The translations under genes and the position numbers were made by a program. A model generated the notes under the pieces. That model did no database searches, had not been told where the DNA came from, and was given only the letters and a program-made list of their open reading frames with translations. From assembly GCA_008508345.1 (NCBI GenBank), contig QNGE01001739.1, positions 82,503 to 146,502 of the forward strand: DNA of 64,000 nucleotides. Reading direction: 5' to 3'. Source of the stretch: Paragonimus westermani. Lineage: Eukaryota; Platyhelminthes; Trematoda; Plagiorchiida; Troglotrematidae. Positions 1 through 10,181 of this stretch are shown in pieces; the stretch's first letter is position 1, and each line of letters starts with the position of its first letter.

Positions 1-1039
1 AAATAACACCTGGAAATTAGCCCTTAAGTTCAGCCTAAACTAATTAGAATCTTTCCGGAATATTTTTGAGGAATTTTGCTGGAGTTTCCAGCTGAAAATC
101 CTCAATTTACTCTTAATTACTTCTAGCCTGCTGATAAATATTAGCTTCGTTGGTTGGCTACACTGGGTCCTTTAGGAAACCCACACAGAAACTACGATCA
201 GATACATGACAACAGATGAAGTTTTCCATACTAAATTACAAAGCCTTGTTTTGCCAAACAAAAAATGTTTCTATCGTTTAGTCACGCCCGATATCCAGAT
301 AAAGCGTCTAGGTTCTATTGGGTTTAGTAAATGTATACGGCACCAGGAGTGTGTCCGTTACCTTTGTCTGTTTCGAAGTGTTTTTCACTCATATGAAATC
401 CTCTTCAAAGTGATTTTTCTAATTGTGTTCAAAACGGTGCACATACCAGTGGGACGCGTACACTAGCATCAAATATACGTGTGTTGTAGTGTGTAAAAGC
501 TATTCCTTTGGCAGTTTTACTCTCATCTCTATTGATTAGTGTGTCTATAGTAACCTGCTACGTTGCGAAACTGCATTTGGTTATTCCACTACGTTTTTAG
601 TCTAACTATATCGACAGGATGCTGGTTGACATTAACAAAAGCACCACGCTGGACTCTGAGATCCAAATGAATCTGTGTTGTGTTTTGAACAGATTTGAAA
701 AGTATCCGAAAATACAGATCTGTCATGGTCACAGCTTCTGTACAGTGCAACTTGGTGAGTCATCATAGGTCACCAAGGTCAATGCATGATAGTTAGCAGG
801 TAACATCCCGGTAGTTTGGGAAACGACAAATCATTATACGCGAAGTCAGCATAACAGATAAACAAAAATATCTGAACAATTTATGTATCAGTTTGAGGAC
901 ACAATTCCTGAAATGTTACAATTCCCCACTACTTTCACAGTTCGGTGCTAGTTAGGGGCTGATGCACACGATTCCGCGGTTTTAGGAAACTACCACTGCT
1001 ATAGCTGATTCAAAGTCATATCCGAAGTTAGGCATTTAA
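1..1039. other. non-coding, no gene recognised
   Basis: I see no gene here. The longest open stretch is 86 codons, has no recognisable motif and looks like chance. A 62-nt segment (693-754) sits between a good acceptor-like tract and a GTGAGT donor-like site, but it is open in two frames and is no better than background. Confidence 0.5.
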
Positions 1040-1059
1040 TCAATGAGTAGATAGTTTGA

Positions 1060-1300
1060 GCAGTTTGAAACACTGAATGCCATTTAACCACTCCATCAGT
1101 CCCAAACGTGAAACATGCCAGTTATATACATCACATAGATAAGGACAAACAGGGAACTAGACACACATATCTATATGATGTATATAACTGGCATGTTTCA
1201 CGTTTGAGACCGATGAGAGTAAATGCAACATTAACATATCATAATATATATCTTCCTTCTGCTCTGATGAAATTTGAGCAGTACAAATTTGTTTTAAAAA
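1060..1300. repeat. two Penelope-type terminal repeats in head-to-head inverted orientation
   Basis: Positions 1104-1140 and 1169-1205 form a 37-bp inverted repeat with one mismatch around a 28-bp spacer. Outside both arms the similarity continues at a lower level. On the plus strand 1190-1290 matches the reverse complement of 56530-56640, which is the terminal repeat downstream of PLE2. On the minus strand 1160-1060 matches the same segment. Both arms carry the conserved GTATATAAC and GGCATGTTT blocks that precede the hammerhead motif in PLE2. The hammerhead cores are decayed: CUGAUGA reads CCGATGA on the right and CTGATGG on the left, and the GAAA box is lost. PLE terminal repeats are known in both direct and inverted arrangement, so this is probably the scar of such an insertion without its coding region. 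Confidence 0.65.
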
Positions 1301-3277
1301 GGAATTTTCCCACCAAAATACAACTTGGACTCTTGTTCAGGGCTGTGCCAGTCGGTCATATCATTACGGCCTAGAAATACAAGCCTACTCTGACCAGACG
1401 TTAGTTGGGATGAACGCTTCTATAGCAGGGATTTTTGGTTCAAGTTGCTGGACACACATTCCGGTCGGGTGTCAAGTTGCCCATCGGTAGTTCGAAGTAT
1501 CGACAGTTCAATCCATGAATATGTCCATCCTATCGTTGGGTCTCTGACCCTTAAGATCCTACACGCCTACGCTTTATCCAACGTTCTGTTGAGAAATCGT
1601 AGTGAGACAGTAGTTTCCCTCAAATAGCTAACTGTCAAACGCTGAAGGTGCGCAACTGGAGCTTCGTGGATAGCAACCGGTTGAGGAAGTCTAATTCATC
1701 GCGAGGATGGTGCAAGAACATCGAAAAAAGTGTGCTGTATTCACTTTGAATGAACATATACTTGACCGACCTGCTGCGAATGGAAACCGCACCCTTTTTG
1801 TGTCAGGGCCAAGCTAACTGATCGGGGTTAGCTGCCTCTATCTCGTTTATGTTCACCTCACTCTGAGTTTTCAGGCAGGGCTCTAGTTTGAACTTGACGT
1901 TCTAGATTTTTGTGGTTTGCTTATTGTAGTTTGACAGAAATCCCAGTGGGTGGCGCCGGGTGAGCTTTGATGTTATTGTCAGAAAAAGTCGACTTTTGTG
2001 TTGGGCGGTTGTTCATGGATGACTCGCATAAACGTCACCTAGGCGATGATAAATACACTTTCATGTATCAATTTCTCAGATTAAAAAATATAGACAAACT
2101 ATTTTCTTTCTTTCCGGTCCACGTTTGTAGTTTGTTTACACCAGTGTCATAAAGTTGCAAATTCCCATAAACGCAAGACTGAGATCTGTTTCATACATTA
2201 GCAGCAATTGTGATGGTGTTGTCATATGAACAATCTCTGAAGAGTAAATCTTTCGACAGTGCTAATTTCATCTTGAGCACAAAACGTATCCTCCTTAATC
2301 CACACACTGAGTGTTAAGTTAACCAAATGCAACTGGTTCATGTGTACAGATGCAGATGTACAGAGTGTGAGGATTGAAATGGGCAACAAAAAGAACATTG
2401 CGCTGTTCGATTTTCGATCGCTGTCTGTTTGTACTCATATTGAACCGATTCCAAACGAACTGCGTAATATGCGTCCAAATAATAAACATTTGAAAACAAT
2501 ACCAACAGAACTGTAAACTAGGTTATAGTCTTAGTGAAATTTTGGACAAAAATCTATCTGCCATCTGGAGATATAAAATCGGCAGGATCGATGAGTAACA
2601 TCATCGCCAGGACGACATGTCGATGCAGTTGTTGTACCATAATCTGAAAGATTTGTGTTCCAACAACTTCGCCTGACGCTGTCTGCGGTATATAGATAAT
2701 GATCTTGTAACTTTAGGAAGACGGAGAAATTGTGTGGGTAAATGAACAAGGGGTCAATTTATTACAAAAGTACAGGTGAACAACTCTGTGACATTCCTCG
2801 AACGCATTGTTAGTTGAAGTGACCGATTGGAACTAAACGCATGACTGTGTACTGTGAACTAAGAACCACCGATACCGTACCAGAGCTCATCTGATCATAC
2901 GCACCAAGGGGAATGTTCAAAGACTAGTTGGCGGGTTATGGGTGTACTGCAATAAACCCGGAATGCAGAAGCGGTGAAGATATCTGCATAAGTTATTTAT
3001 GACAGAAAACTATTCTACACACTTCGACCGAAAGGGAGATGAAGTGATTAAAGTGGCAATTCCACGGGTAAACTTAAACTCCGAGAAATATTGTAGACAG
3101 TATGAAACGTTTGGCGACAAAACCAATCAGACGACTTTGGAAACAAAACCTTACAGGAACAAAAATTCAGCCAGAACGCATATAGAACACGATGTGTTAT
3201 ACTCTGCTCCTTGACTAAGAGAAAACATGTCTACACAAGCATTACTTAATTGTGAGACAAGCAGGCGAAATATTACA
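1301..3277. other. non-coding, nothing recognised
   Basis: No gene, RNA or clear repeat is visible. Open stretches of 60-72 codons on both strands have no family signature. A 30-nt segment at 1930-1959 has splice-like borders but is too short to claim as an exon. Confidence 0.45.
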
Positions 3278-3295
3278 CATCATCATCATCATCAT
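3278..3295 (-). repeat. (ATG)6 triplet tail of an RTE-like element
   Basis: Six perfect CAT units on the plus strand read as ATG repeats on the minus strand. They lie at the 3' end of the retrotransposon relic that follows. RTE-clade elements typically end in short tandem repeats rather than poly(A), so this likely marks the element's 3' terminus. Confidence 0.6.
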
Positions 3296-3845
3296 AACAG
3301 CCATGAGCCTGACCGAAGGTAATGTGGCTCGGGCCACCGCTCACCTCAACAGTGACGTGGAATATCCTAGAAGGAAACATTACTCCGAAGGTCAACAAAG
3401 ATTAAAGAAGACTAAGCGGAAGAACTAGAAATAGTATGGATACAGGTATGCCATTGACTGTGACACATCGCCATCTCGAATGGCGTATCTAACCAACGGT
3501 TTGAGTGATCACGAGAACCCCATCCACGCAGGCGATGCCTGCCCACTTTGCTCAATGAAGCAGTCAACGTCTTCATATTTTGTGACCACGTTGTTGCTTG
3601 ACCACCACGCGGTTTTACCCAACTGTTGGTGGCCTCAGTATATAATGTCCGGTACGGTAAACGCTCAGCTGGCATACGGAGTACATGACCCAACCATCGC
3701 AAGCTGTGCAACGTAATTAGTTGACCAATTGATCGCGCATTCCGAACGTTCCGGAATACGCGACGGCGAACTGCCACATTGCTCACGCGATCAGTCCACT
3801 TAATGTGGAAAGATCACACAACGGATAACACAGCTGCTAAAAGCG
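3278..3845 (-). mobile_element. 3' end of an RTE-like non-LTR retrotransposon (degenerate)
   Basis: The minus-strand frame 3786-3412 encodes 124 residues, and the frame stays open upstream to about 3840 (the segment reads K-W-T-D-R-V-S-N). The order of motifs is that of the C-terminal region after the reverse transcriptase in RTE-type endonuclease/RT proteins of flatworms and other invertebrates: SNVAVRRRVF, then LRWLGHVLRMPAERLP, then RGGQATTW, then GWGSRDHSNRWLD and a terminal QW. The frame ends at 3412. About 115 bp of 3' UTR follow, then the ATG repeat. The RT and endonuclease domains are absent, so this is a 5'-truncated copy. No catalytic activity is possible. The family is recognised from motif memory, without a database search. 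Confidence 0.75.
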
Positions 3846-4312
3846 TGAGTTCGAAAGAGTGGCTTACAGAATGAATGGACTGGTCAAGGGCAGTTAGTAA
3901 GTCGTTCGACGAAAAATGACATGAGCGTGGCTCACAACTGATGACACCTTTACTACTAGTCATACATCGCCATTTTAGAGTTTGTTAGTGATGTGCATCC
4001 TTGCTACGACCGAATATTTACTACCGACCACGTTGTCAANGAACTGCCACATTGCTCACGCGATCAGTCCACTTAATGTGGAAAGATTACACAACGGATA
4101 ACACAGCTGCTAAAAGCGTGAGTTCGAAAGGGTGACTGACAGAGTTGATGGACTGGTCAAGGGCAGTTAGTAAGTCGTTCGACGAAAAATGACATGAGCG
4201 TGGCTCACAACTGATGACACCTTTACTACTAGTCATACATCGCCATTTTAGAGTTTGTTAGTGATGTGCATCCTTGCTACGACCGAATATTTACTACCGA
4301 CCACGTTGTCAA
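3768..4312. other. 272-bp near-duplicate joined through one N (probable assembly artefact)
   Basis: Segment 3768-4039 is repeated in direct orientation as 4041-4312, with the single N at 4040 exactly between them. I count 7 mismatches in 272 positions, six of them clustered in a 21-bp patch. The duplicated unit starts inside the RTE relic, so its second copy carries an orphan piece of that coding end. A one-base gap flanked by almost identical ends is what results when two overlapping contigs, possibly from different haplotypes, are scaffolded without being merged. Confidence 0.7.
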
Positions 4313-4914
4313 CTCCCTCAATAATATTACAGTAGACACGAGCAGAATATGATGTGGAGTTATATCTACTTGTAAATTGCGATTTTGATCCTCGACAGTC
4401 TCAAGGATGGTCACACGATTAAATCACTTACTCACTGTGAACCCACACGAATCATTAAACTTGCTAAATGACGTCTGCTTACTAGCAGTTAGTAAGGGTT
4501 TGGTCGGTATTCAATTAGGGTCAGTCACTAATGATTACAGTTGTCACACTCACATAAGTCTTTCATGTGGTCTGTTTCTTCAGCTCCTTTCAATTCCGAA
4601 CTTCGTCACTGGGTGTGCTAAATCTGGATTCCAAGATGCGAAATCGCGGAAACAACGAATGACGGTTGCCATCACCGTATCGCTGCGCTTAGTTTTCATT
4701 TGAGGTGTTTGAAAACACCTAAACCGAAAAACATTTGGCCAATTGACGCATTACAGCTCGTATACTGGTTTACCCAATTAACTTATCCAATTCTAAGCGA
4801 TCGCGTCGAATCTGTGAGTGGCAGCAAATGTGTCTCAGAGTTCAACTATGGATTCTCAGTCTTTTCTAATATGACATGTGGAACGTTGGTCGGCACAGTC
4901 ACCTAATGAAAGCC
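4313..4914. other. non-coding, nothing recognised
   Basis: There is one 98-codon open stretch (4407-4703, plus) without recognisable motifs, and a shorter one after it. I would not call either a gene. Confidence 0.4.
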
Positions 4915-5070
4915 TGGTTGCAGTTCTGGTCCCAATCATAGCAGAGGTTTGCACTACTAACAATCTCTAACAAGAGCGAAATTCAAGTCTAGTACTTCGT
5001 CTCAAAAGATACTAATTGGAAAGTCTATTCGAATGCGTAAACTGCCGTCAAATAGGAACAGCCTTCCCAA
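4915..5070 (+). mobile_element. SINE family A fragment
   Basis: This fragment contains GGTTGCAGTTCTGGTCCC, a degenerate B-box-like segment. It is followed about 60 bp later by a body with A-A-T-T-C-A-A-G-T-C-T-A-G-T-A-C and a GGAAAGTCTATTCGAATGCG block. The body matches the plus-oriented copy near 34.0 kb and the reverse complement of copies at 9.2 and 61.4 kb. The A-box half is missing or too diverged to see. There is no coding capacity. Confidence 0.55.
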
Positions 5071-5744
5071 AATTTTTTAAAAGTTAATTGGACTTTTCCT
5101 ATAGCTCATCGAGACCGTAAAATTATCACTGATTTTCTTTTATTCTTTCGGTTCTTTTCAATTTCCTCCTACTTTGAAACTTTCATTATTTCTGTAAGCA
5201 TTTTATGGTCAAGTTTCATTGCTTTTTTTGTCTGAATCAAAGGTGCTCTAACTTGTGTACATGAAATTAAGGTGTAAAGGTCACAATTTTTACAGATGAA
5301 TTGCACTAACTGCGATATTAACTTGTTTGATTATCAAGTGTCCACCGTCTTTCCAAACAGCCAGAGGTATATAGTATAATTAGTGTGTGTTTTGGTGTGA
5401 GAAGCCGATATCCACCTTCAGTCCAATGTTGCTAAGTCAGTTTATCCTTTCGCGGAAAACTCACCCTTGAATCATCACAGAACTGTCATTATATTTGTAT
5501 TGCTAAATAGTTCACTTCATTTCCTGCGTCATATCCGTAGAACACAGCCATCACACCTTTGAAGATGACGCTACTCCAAGGATAGTTTCCAGTAAATGTG
5601 CATAATCGTGGTTCAACTAGTAACACTTTTTGCGTCGGCTTATAAAAAGTTAGGTCTGACAGATGGATGATCACGTGCCACGAGTGTGTTGGATAAGTTT
5701 GCAGTACACCAGATAGTTTTTAGCCCACCAGACCAAACTATACT
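5071..5744. other. non-coding, nothing recognised
   Basis: AT-rich sequence without a gene, RNA or repeat that I can identify. Confidence 0.4.
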
Positions 5745-5819
5745 GTCTTCACTGTTATTTCGTAGCACATTAGGACCAACGGGGGGTGATGATCTTCATC
5801 AGGACAGCAAGAAGACACA

Positions 5820-5860
5820 TTGCGAGATGCAAGTATTTCGTGTATTTTCATCAGTCAGTT
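5820..5860 (-). ncRNA. hammerhead-like ribozyme core in PLE1 terminal repeat
   Basis: Read on the minus strand, CUGAUGA lies at 5854-5848, an 8-nt linker at 5847-5840, then GAAA at 5839-5836. Helix III is AUAC-UU-GCAU (one mismatch) and the cleavage triplet is AUC ending at 5826. The 3' strand of helix I is UCGCAA (5825-5820), identical to the one in PLE2. The 5' strand has changed to AACUGA, leaving only about three pairs (A-U, G-C, U-G). The 8-nt linker AAAUACAC cannot form helix II. The copy is probably inactive. Its position downstream of the GIY-YIG stop is the same as in PLE2. Confidence 0.55.
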
Positions 5861-5972
5861 ACATAGAACATTCGGTCATAAAGGTTAAGCGCGTACTGTC
5901 AAAACAATGAAATGAACGAACTTCACTTATTTGCAATCAGGTTTCACTGCCACGGCAACGAAATTGATTGCG

Positions 5973-8107
5973 TCAGTACCTTTTGCCAACAAAGGGCCGG
6001 TGCGTGCGCTTGATCAAGATTGCCTCGGAGAACACCAACAATCTAGGGTCGCGATTGCGCAATAGGACCGTGTAGGGGTCAACCGCATGACCTGTTGCGA
6101 TTAGGTTTTTGGTGATCGAAGACGTCGGATTTCTGTTCGACTGTTGGTATGCTGACCCGCCTTGAAACATAGTTTGCACTAGCCACTTGGGAATGTGCTC
6201 CGCCTTCCCCTGTCGTAAATTTTGGTCCGTTCTGCCGATGTATGAATCACCGCAACTGCAGGTGAAGTGGTAAATAACGTGAGAGGCAGAGTTTTCCGAA
6301 GAAGAACGATCGGGGCAGTGGAGGCTCATCCCACGGGTGGAGAGTAACAATCGCAATTCCTCCGCGGGATATGTGCGATCAATGACAGACTTCAACTTTC
6401 GACTTAAATCGGTAATGTTGTGGTCACCTGTGTAAGGAAGGTTGATAAAAACCTGTTTTTTCGGCACTAACTGTGGTTGGGATGCCGTCACTCGTTCCTT
6501 GCAATAAATTTCAATAAATTTGGCCGGGTATCCATACGCAAACAGAACATTCTTTAGGAGCTCCTCCTCAGACTGTAGGCTGTCGGCCGTGCACAGTTTC
6601 CTTGCTCGGTGAAAAACAGTTAGTACCAAACTACGTTTGTAAGCCACCGGCGTAAATGAAGAGAACTGTAGGTGCCGCCCACTTCATGTGGCTTTTCGAT
6701 AAACAGACCTACTGAGAGTATCGTCTGAGTGCCTAGAAATAAGGACGTCTAGGAATGGTAATGAGTTATCTAACTCTTGTTCATAAGTGACATGAAGATT
6801 TCGAGGGGCAGAGTTAAACTGATGTAAAAGGGTCATAAAATGATCAAAATCGGTGAAAATTATGATATCGTCGTTTATATAGCAAAGAACGATCAATGTA
6901 ACCCGACAGTCCATCTTTGACCATTCCAAGAAAAATATCAGCCAGTGTTGGACCCAGCGGGCTACCCATTACCACACCATCAACTTGCTTATAAACACAT
7001 TCGTCAAACTCAAATCGAATGTTTTCCGTACAAAAAAGAATCAATTCTTTGAGGTAGCTGACAGGAATGGATAAAGAAATATTATGAGACAAAATAAAAT
7101 TACACAGATAATCAACTGTTTCATGTAACGGAACATTTGTGAATAGTGATTCAACATCAACGGAGTACATCTTTTGTGCGGAACTCACCGAGATATTCTG
7201 CAAGTGATCACACACTTCAAAAGAATCCTTCAAAGAACGGGAGCTGAGGGTTTTGCGGATGGGGTCAAGGAGCTGAACTAGCCATCAAGCAAGTTTGTGG
7301 TAAGGTGAATCATCCAAGGCAAGCATAGGTCTCAAGGGGACACCGGCCTTGTGCAAATTGGGGGTTCCTCTCATACGTGGTGTACGATTCCCAATCGGTT
7401 TCAATCGTTTATACTCCCGCTCACTTATATATCCATGCAGTAAAAGAATTTGCAGCTTCCTCGATATTTGATTTTTCTAGTAAAATGTTATTTTCTGACG
7501 TGCGATCAGCTTTGAACTGCCTGTCATCAGCCAGGATGGTACGCATTTTCATCACATAATCATCTTTATTCAAGATTATGATGCCGGCACCTTTGTCTGG
7601 TTTCAGAAACACCACGTCCTGCATTTGTCTCAGTTGTTTGATGGCCTCATAATGTTCCGATAGTAGACAACAATGCTGGCGAATGGGTGACAGTATAAAC
7701 TAATGCGAGACATTAATCAATTTAGCACGAAACCAACCTGCAGTTTCCGGTGAAGTAGGAGACAGCTCTTCTAGCTGGTCGTATAGGTTTTCAAACTGAA
7801 TTTGAGGCGTTAATCGGTTGACTTTCTTCGGCGAGAGTTTGTATTTTAAGCCCAAAGTAAGTATTTCCAACTGTGCTTGCGTAAACAGCTTACTTGACAA
7901 ATTGTGGACGTGCTTCAGAGCATCACTGAGAAAATTGGGTTTGATAATGGTGCGATCCAATGAACCTTGGAGACTATGAAGCGTTTTGACCGCGGCTTTC
8001 TTAATAGTATCCTTGGCAAAGTTCTCAAACTTTATACGGTACACAAGGTTAAGTTCAGCTAACATAGCATCAACGCGATGTTGGGTTTCTATAAACTTGT
8101 GAAGATT
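5973..8107 (-). pseudogene. PLE1 polyprotein: reverse transcriptase + GIY-YIG endonuclease, broken
   Basis: The coding relic reads on the minus strand in four main pieces. 8107-7421 holds the N-terminal helical region (NLSSK, LTPQ) and the RT motif KPDKGAGIIILNKDDY, with an in-frame TAG at 7700-7702. After a frameshift near 7440, the next frame gives LKPIGNRTPRMRG, GVPLRPM and SPYHKLA, with an in-frame TGA at 7285-7287. It continues with SLFTNVPL and MGSPLGPTLADIFL to 6844. A second frameshift near 6880 falls exactly in the catalytic Y-x-D-D motif: the upstream frame ends LLYKR and the downstream frame resumes DDIIIFTD. A TGA at 6684-6686 replaces the Trp of the RKATW motif kept in PLE2. The last piece (to 5973) carries the GIY-YIG domain, HFTCSCGDSYIGRTD near 6230-6275, then EHIPKWL and LVFSEA. 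Upstream of 8107 the frame goes on, after a TAA at 8108-8110, with ISTAL and DNENF to about 8185. It is non-functional. Confidence 0.85.
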
Positions 8108-8189
8108 TTATAGAGCCGTGCTGATTTGGGAACTGGTGAGTCTGACAAAATTTTCGTTATCGATCAACAGTTTTCTTTAGATTTACCCA

Positions 8190-9179
8190 ACCGATTAGTA
8201 CTCTCCGTTTCTCATGATCCCAGATTAGCACCTTTTTCTCCCGCTTTAAGATCTCCACTTTACGATTATTGGTTAAATCCAACTATTCGTTGGTACCTAG
8301 AAGATATTAAACAACAGGTCCCAGTGGTCTGTTGATAAGCATGAAATCTGATAACACCAGATGGCTTGATAATTAGTTCGTATGTTCTAAATGTGTCTGC
8401 AAATGTGATGCCGAAATCTGTCAAAGACATCATAACCACTCGATTCACCCTGTGGTTACTTTGTGAGGTGAAGACAGTTTTCAAGTTCCAACAGTGAAGT
8501 GGTATTTACACTTGTGATTTCCGCACGATAAGACTCCGCGAAATTTAGTAATTACGTCGTTGCATAGTCTAGTTGTTTGGTACAAAATCGTCTCATTCAA
8601 GGGGATTTTGTTGTAATGCCATACCTTGTGGACGCTCATAAAACGTACTCGCAAAAGTGGCTGGGGTGTTTCAGACACAGTCAGAGTCACCTACACACCG
8701 ATTGGCAATTGGTTTCTTCAGGATGAATGCTAGAAAATACTTTGTTAAACGACAAATGGTTCAGCAAATTATATAGACAGATGGTAAACACATACTTGTT
8801 TGGCAGACTACCAAACTGTGGTCTCCATGACACCTTCTCACAGATGGTGTACCGTGTTCTGAAAAAAACGAATACCTTTGACGCAGCAGCAGTATTAACA
8901 AAAACGACTTGATGGCAATAACATGAATGTCAAAACCAATCTACTGGTGTTTATAGCGAATTAGTGAGACTCGTTAGATATAACTTGTTCGCCTATCAGT
9001 TGTTCCCGCTCAAGCTTTTTGAAGTATTCCGGTCTAATCTGTAGAAAATTGTGAACAGTCACCCTCGTCGCAAAAGGGGTCAGGGTAAAATTCAGATAGC
9101 ACTTAGTCGCTTTTAGTGAGATTAACCCGCGACTGCAGCTAAAGAAACTCACAGTTAGACTGATGCAGAGCATAGGTAG
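8190..9179. other. non-coding, weak ORFs only
   Basis: A 69-codon minus-strand frame (8690-8481) contains SCGNHKCKYHF, a Cys/His cluster that might be a relic of the Cys-rich linker some PLEs have before GIY-YIG. It is too short and isolated to assign. Nothing else is recognisable. Confidence 0.35.
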
Positions 9180-9360
9180 TAGATTCAGCCTTCGCATTCG
9201 GATAGATTTTCCAGCCAGCCCCTTTCGAAAAGTACCACTAGACTCGAGTTTCGTTATCATTAGAGCTCGTCACTAGTGCATATGCTTGCTGCACGGCCGG
9301 GATTTGAACTCCGGCCATTCCAATAATGAGGCAACCGTGTTGACCACTGCGTCATTGCCC
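9180..9360 (-). mobile_element. tRNA-derived SINE, family A copy
   Basis: On the minus strand it starts GGGCAATGACGCAGTGGTC (A-box region) and has a well-preserved pol III B box, GGAGTTCAAATCCCGGCC, about 50 bp in. The body contains the ACTCGAGTCTAGTGGTAC and CGAAAGGGGCTGGC blocks and ends near a CGAATGCGAAGGC segment. The same head and body order is seen at 61404-61602 (minus) and 33885-34080 (plus). The tRNA-like head shows its origin; the anticodon arm is not intact, so this is not a functional tRNA gene. Confidence 0.75.
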
Positions 9361-9469
9361 TCACATTTGGCTGGCTTTCGTTTGCCTACCACAAAACATT
9401 GTGTATCTAAGGGGTACTTATTAAAACTCTGATGTGTAGTGCAGCAGATTCAACTGCAAAACATCCAGG

Positions 9470-9640
9470 ATTTTCCCTGGATGGTTCAGCAATTGCCGTA
9501 CATCTATATATCGTTTTTCTCACTGATTCGAGTCCAAACCCAGCCCGGATTTTTCACAATTGGGTTCGAGCTAAAATATTAATATCTGCTGAAATTGGTT
9601 TTTCCTTGGGTATTTCTAGCTGTTTTATAACGTAAATTTC
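9470..9640 (+). mobile_element. tRNA-derived SINE, family B copy
   Basis: Plus strand: GGATGGTTCAGCAATTGCC resembles an A box. About 45 bp later GATTCGAGTCC matches the B-box consensus. It is followed by CAGCCCGGATTTTTCACAAT, which is nearly shared by the copies at 17.7 and 17.98 kb. The body beyond this is AT-rich and diverges quickly. Confidence 0.6.
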
Positions 9641-10102
9641 CTTATGCCGTTTTTGTTAACCTCCACTGGTTTCATTCGCTTGACTTAAATCACATAACAT
9701 TTCCACAAGTGGACTCAACTCTGAAAGCGGTTTGCAGATAAGTTTCGAATTTGTGGACCCGAACTGTGGGATTGTCAGCTTAAGTGGAGAAACAGATTAA
9801 CCTCCGCTCTGAAAAATTAATCGAAACCGAGTGCTTCGTTTTTCGCAATTTGTATTTCAAAGTCAAACACAAAAGGAAGGTCGCTGTGTTCTGTCGCAAG
9901 ATGAGGCGAACTCACTGATCACTTCTTGAAGAACACCAAAAATCTACATTTGGACACTGATCGTCTGTGTTAACATGGGGACAATACTACGACTTTTCCA
10001 GGAGTTTTGTTGTCATGCAGAGTAAAACTGTCCCAATTGGCAAAGTATTGTTGACTGACTGTATTAGGTATTCATCACGTCAGTACAAAAATGTCGGTTT
10101 GA

Positions 10103-10181
10103 AAATTTACAGCAGTAACCGAGAACATGGAAGGGATTAGGNAAATTTACAGCAGTAACCGAGAACATGGAAGGGATTAGG
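10103..10181. other. exact 39-bp duplication around one N (assembly join)
   Basis: Positions 10103-10141 are repeated without mismatch as 10143-10181, with a single N at 10142. As at 4040, the ends look like an unmerged contig overlap rather than a biological tandem repeat. Confidence 0.8.

Larger units (their letters stand above)
5745..8185 (-). mobile_element. Penelope-like element copy 1 (PLE1), degenerate
   Basis: This is the most complete PLE in the window. On the minus strand it runs from N-terminal coding sequence (about 8185) through reverse transcriptase and GIY-YIG endonuclease to a stop at 5973. About 110 bp of spacer and a terminal-repeat segment with a hammerhead-like core (5860-5820) follow. 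A second CTGATGA-containing block lies near 5780, as in the terminal repeat of PLE2. I do not see a matching upstream terminal repeat before 8185, so the copy is probably 5'-truncated or its 5' repeat has diverged. PLEs transpose by target-primed reverse transcription using their own RT and a GIY-YIG nuclease. Confidence 0.85.

Noticed and set aside
510..545. Minus-strand GATGAGAGTAAA, as in PLE terminal repeats
   Set aside because: Only about 12 bases match and the flanks do not align; could be chance.
693..754. 62-nt segment with strong acceptor and GTGAGT donor
   Set aside because: Open in two frames, no partner exon in phase; strong-looking donors are expected about 30 times per strand by chance.
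1930..1959. 30-nt symmetric micro-exon candidate
   Set aside because: Splice borders look good and micro-exon genes exist in trematodes, but one 30-nt segment has no statistical weight.
8481..8690. Minus frame with SCGNHKCKYHF Cys/His cluster
   Set aside because: Possible PLE linker relic, but too short and without collinear matches to PLE1 or PLE2.
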